Part shown: piece after piece, positions 60,307-64,000 of the stretch
Layout of the letters: every line of letters begins with the position of its first letter
Position numbering within the stretch: the stretch's first letter is position 1
Assembly: GCF_933775445.1 (NCBI RefSeq)
Contig: NC_065876.1
Span: forward strand, 28,024,001 to 28,088,000
Length of the DNA: 64,000 nucleotides
Direction: 5' to 3'
Source: Argentina anserina
Lineage: Eukaryota; Streptophyta; Magnoliopsida; Rosales; Rosaceae
Made by a program: the position numbers and the translations under genes
Notes under the pieces: model-generated
What the model saw: only the letters and a program-made list of their open reading frames with translations
Database searches by the model: none
What the model was told of the DNA's origin: nothing

Positions 60307-62645
60307 TTCTGCTGCGGATGGCTTTTGCCCACCTTTGGTTCATCTGCTGCGGATGGTTCTCACTGACTCTAGGCTGCAAACCATCTAGGAGAACATGTGT
60401 TTTTAATTGCTTCTCTCATGTATGTTGTTGTCCTCTATATTTGTACTGTTTAATTAAATGGTTGCTCTTGCACTTCTTAAAGGTGGATGGATGGTTATTC
60501 TGGGTGAGGGATGTATAAATTTATTTGATTATGATGCTTTCTTTATTTAGTAGTGAAGTTCGAATAGATTAACTTGATTCAACCTCGGGTGTGCTTACCT
60601 GGTTGTTTATGTTTTGCGGTTTGCTTGCCACTCCCAAACGTGTTTCAGTAGAAATCTTTAAGTGTCTTTAAGCGCTGCCAGCTCTCGAGCAGGCATCTTC
60701 AGATGTGGAAGAGTCGAGCCCGCTCTGGAACGTGTTATGGAAGAAGAGGCAGCCGGGACATCAGCTCCATCAGGGCGGCAGCTGCATTGGCCCATGCTAG
60801 TTTATAGGCTATTGAAGCAAAACATTATCAGCATGCTAGCAATCTCATCAAAAATAGGCGCACACTGATCAACTAAATTTCTTTCTGTTTTGCCTGTAAT
60901 GGCATAAACGCTGTGAACTGTAATATGATAATGGAGCAATCTACATCTTCTCCAGCAGTAGGGTAACACAATGCCTTTCTATGAGCTCCCTTCTTTCTTG
61001 CCTGTATTGTGAATTATGCGAAGTTGATGTGAATAACAAGAGAAAGATCTTGTTATATATAGTGCAAGACATAATAGTTCCCTGCAACATTTTTAGTCAA
61101 TTCTGTGTTGGTGGTGGCGGTGGCTATGGTGGTCGAGATCGGGAGATTTTGAGGTCTGATAGGAGCACAAAATGTGACGTTCTTAATGTATATATGTTAT
61201 ATTCGTACTTTTTGTTACTTCAATTTCGTATGTTTTAGATTCATTTTATATGAATAAATGTTTAGAAAGAGCTTAACTAGAATATGTGATTCTATGTTGA
61301 AAATGTATTAGGTGTTGAGAATCCATATTGAGATATGATTCCTTGTTCGATTAGGATTCAATATTTCTTTTTTCCTTGTTTCTAACTTACTTATTTTTTT
61401 GTAGGAAAGACAAATGCATGTTGGACAAAAAGAGAAGATGTCGTGAGAACTCCTAGCTGAACAAGGAGAAGCTATGTCATGTGCATTCAAAAGAATGATT
61501 CACATTCGAAGTTGGACTCTTGCATGGAGTTGGATAATGATTTCAAATGTGTAATTGAAGATATTTTCGTGCATAATAAATCAAAATATCAACGAGGATG
61601 AAGATATGCAAGAGAAGTCCAATCCTTGTCAAATTTAGAAATCTGATAGAATACGTCATCCAACTTCGACGGACTCCCTAAGACAGCTCACAATGAATTA
61701 GAAAACGTGTCATATATGGATGGAAAGCTCTAAAAGTCTAGTTTCCGTATCATTTGAAATCATATTGATATATATATTTCTTAGAGGAAGTTATGATGGA
61801 ACAGTGCACAAATGTCTAGTAGGCTCTGCTAGTATCTCAACCATGAATCTTCATTTAATCCAAGGGTTGTGAGGGCAAATTGGAGTCCGATTTTCTCCTA
61901 TATAGAGGCACATATCAACATGTTTTGCATCATCAATCCTTGCGTCAAGTAATAGCCAAAGATCTACCTAAACACATCCTCAAGATTAAGAACCCTAGAA
62001 TCCGAAAATCAGCCATCTTTCACCATAATTTCAATCCAAAGCTTGGAGCCTAGGATATCTATTCCCTTGAAGATTTCGTGCTACCTTTGTGTGAAACCTT
62101 GGAGGATAATTTAAAGTGTAACTCTATGATTTTCGTGTTTAGATTTCGAAATTCTTTGTTCTTGTTCTTTGATGATTTTTGTTTAGGTTTTATTAAAGTT
62201 TATTTCGATTTTGTTTATGACATTGTTATGACTTTCAAATGATGTAATGAATGAACGATTTTCGATTTCTATTCAATGATTTTAGGTTTTCTTGCCGTGA
62301 GTTTATGTTCATATACTTAGAGAATTTTCAGTGTGTTCTTATATCGCATGTGTGATTGATACTTGGAGTTGATGATTGCATATGTTAATCAACCAAAGAT
62401 TGAAACAATTATGATGCTTGGGGTTGATTAGTTGTTTCGTTTATTTGTTATGTTCACTGATTATTTGCTTAGATTGTTATGTATGCTTGGGAATTAGCAT
62501 GGCTATCTAGGTTTCGGTTTGGACTTGTGTTGTGAACATGTTAATCTTGTTATGTTACTCGGAGTTGCATGATAGGTTAGTGTGTTAAATTTCTAGTAAG
62601 GCTCAGGGCTAATCTTGAATGTGTTAAGTGTCAATGTGCTAGGAT

Positions 62646-63192
62646 TAGGGATGTCAATGGGTCGTGTCGGGTTTGGCTCATGTCGGGTCAATGTGTCTCG
62701 CGTGTTATAATATATAAACTCAAACTCAACCTATTTAATAATCGTGTCAAAAATTTAAACCCAAACCCAACCCATTTATTAAACGGGTTACCCGTTTCCA
62801 ACCCCGTTTAACCCATTTAATAAACACATTTGTCATTTTAGATAAGATAACTAAGTAAAACAATAATCACATAAAAAAATTCATTGTATTACCCAAAATT
62901 CTAGTTCAAAATGAGAAAAAACTTGCTAACCTTTTATATACATATAATATTACCATTTTAAATAGCTTGTGTACGCGTATTTTATATAGAATTTAGTTCG
63001 ACTCTTTTATTAAACGTGTCATGCGGATTCATTTCGTGTTAGCGGGTTAACCCATCGTTGACCCATTTATTAAATGGGTCATGGCGGGTTGACCCGCCGC
63101 TGACCCGTTTTTTAATCGTGCGGGTTCAACTCGCTTTATTTCGTGGGGGGTTCGAGTCGTGTTATCAGGTCGTGTCGAAATTTACAGCCCTA
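62646..63192. mobile_element. Non-autonomous hAT element (547 bp)
   Basis: Left end TAGGGATGTCAATGGGTCGT; right end reverse complement TAGGGCTGTAAATTTCGACA, the well-known plant hAT MITE type with repeated GGGTCGTGTCGGGT/ACCCATTTA subterminal strings. 8-bp duplications GCTAGGAT (62638-62645) and GTTAGGAT (63193-63200) differ by one base. No coding frame. Confidence 0.85.
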
Positions 63193-63341
63193 GTTAGGAT
63201 AACCTCGGAGGACCCTATTTTTATAATCGATTCTAGGATGCATAGAGATACTTATGATATGAACTTGAATGAGATTAGAATTCGTTGTTTTTGTTCTTAT
63301 GATATTTTTTTAATGATTACCTGAGTGTGTGTTTGATTGAT

Positions 63342-63356
63342 CACACACACACACAT

Positions 63357-63394
<38 letters not shown>
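63342..63394. repeat. Compound (CA)n-(TA)n microsatellite
   Basis: About nine CA units then about thirteen AT units within the solo LTR. Confidence 0.9.
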
Positions 63395-63397
<3 letters not shown>

Positions 63398-63830
63398 GTT
63401 AGGTTTTACTTTCTGTTCATATCTTAAACTGTACCTATTAACTCTTTAAACCAATTCATGAATTTGATGTTATTTGGTTATGTGATTCATCCCTGACTTT
63501 AGATCCCCGGCTTTGGACCCCGGCTTGTAACGACATCCTGCTTGCTTATACTACTAACAGTTGTTTTACATGGTTTTATTGAACAAGCAATTCTAACGCC
63601 TATCAGGTCCAGATGTGAAGAAGCAGATATGTGAAGAAGGTGAGAGACGAAAGAGAATGAGATGGGTGTGGTGGGTGGCTAAGAGAAAAGTTGTTTTTGT
63701 CCATTTTTTTTAATCAGAACTGATTGCTCTGTGCTGGAAAATGGCCTCCATCCCTCATTGAAAATAAATAGTGAGTTTGAGTACCACAATGATAATTTTA
63801 TAAGTATGTGTACCACATTAACCTTACAAC

Positions 63831-64000
63831 TAATATTCAGGTAATGATACGAAGGAAACCGATCGAATTCAAAAACGGGTACACCAGTCTGGGTTTCTCA
63901 TTTCTGAAGATGCAAATATTTTAATGCATAAGATCCTACATGTACGATGAATCCATGATAATAAAACTAGCTACACTTATATTTGGTTTCCCCATTTATT
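63831..64000. other. Window end, nothing recognised
   Basis: Short AT-rich flank to the right of the inverted-repeat element. No feature seen. Confidence 0.5.

Larger units (their letters stand above)
61157..63605 (+). repeat. Solo LTR (~1.9 kb without insert) with 4-bp target duplication
   Basis: Ends TGATAGG...CCTATCA form a perfect 7-bp inverted repeat, flanked by GGTC at 61153-61156 and 63606-63609. A TATA box (CTATATAGAGG, 61898-61908) follows a U3-like part with long purine/pyrimidine mixtures. The downstream part is a long T-rich untranslated stretch, as in large plant LTRs. It is interrupted by the hAT element at 62646. It sits exactly at the inner edge of the right inverted arm. Confidence 0.8.
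59725..63830. mobile_element. Inverted-repeat-bounded element with nested insertions
   Basis: The left arm (59725-60096) and right arm (63606-63830, reverse complement) match over ~230 bp: TTATAAAATTATCATTGTGG, then CCACACCCATCTC and CTTTCGTCTCTCACCTTCTT. The left arm contains a MITE and the interior a solo LTR that itself carries a hAT element. Without these the element is about 1.5 kb. The long inverted arms suggest a MULE or foldback element; the outermost ends and target duplication could not be fixed. Confidence 0.7.

Noticed and set aside
63342..63394. Regular short repeats considered as a CRISPR-like array
   Set aside because: Simple dinucleotide microsatellite in a plant genome; no spacers.

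Overview
The window is nuclear DNA from a flowering plant, most probably a eudicot. The evidence is AT-rich intergenic DNA, intron-containing genes with GT/AG junctions, eukaryotic tRNA genes, plant-type families (TGA bZIP factor, F-box proteins with beta-propeller-like tails, an RBL-type rhomboid) and dense plant transposons. The family cannot be fixed from this sequence alone; Rosaceae would fit but is only a guess.

Genes, left to right. 1-8.1 kb has no recognisable gene but holds a solo-LTR-like block and a tandem duplication. 8.2-12.1 kb carries a complete clade-III TGA bZIP factor (TGA7-like, 8 coding exons, 368 aa). 12.7-14.8 kb carries a plastid-type J-domain protein (5 exons, 271 aa). 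16.9-18.1 kb is a LINE 3-prime end split by a non-autonomous hAT element. 19.2-25.8 kb is an F-box gene split by a Tork/Tnt1-type Ty1/copia element with two 660-bp LTRs and a 5-bp target duplication. 26.3-29.3 kb (minus) is phosphopantothenate-cysteine ligase of coenzyme A synthesis (9 exons, 318 aa). A tRNA-Trp (29.7 kb) and a paralogous F-box gene (30.3-31.5 kb) follow. At 33.2-34.5 kb (minus) is a third F-box-like gene, with a rearranged inverted duplication of part of itself just downstream.

36-44 kb is a transposon-rich tract: two related elements with 9-bp-target-site or long terminal inverted repeats (one with captured GC-rich sequence, Pack-MULE-like), three ~506-bp tandem repeats, and a CACTA-like subterminal region. 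44.1-47.1 kb is a rhomboid-family membrane protein (6 exons, 398 aa) that keeps the catalytic Ser but has Asn in place of the catalytic His. A tRNA-Arg(UCU) follows at 47.7 kb. From 49.6 kb to the end no host gene is recognisable: there is a solo LTR with perfect 5-bp duplication, a long-inverted-repeat element with a nested MITE, a DUF4283-type non-LTR retroelement with a perfect 16-bp target duplication, and a nest of inverted-repeat element, MITE, solo LTR and hAT element.

The host genes are not a pathway cluster. The links are local: the two F-box copies at 19 and 30 kb are duplicates that share upstream sequence and a common reading-frame break; the TGA7-like gene has a perfect TGA-type palindrome in its own upstream region; and the 33-kb inverted duplication could, if transcribed, give double-stranded RNA matching the adjacent F-box gene. 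All exon structures were derived by eye from splice consensus, phase and protein-family conservation; no alignment or expression data were available.
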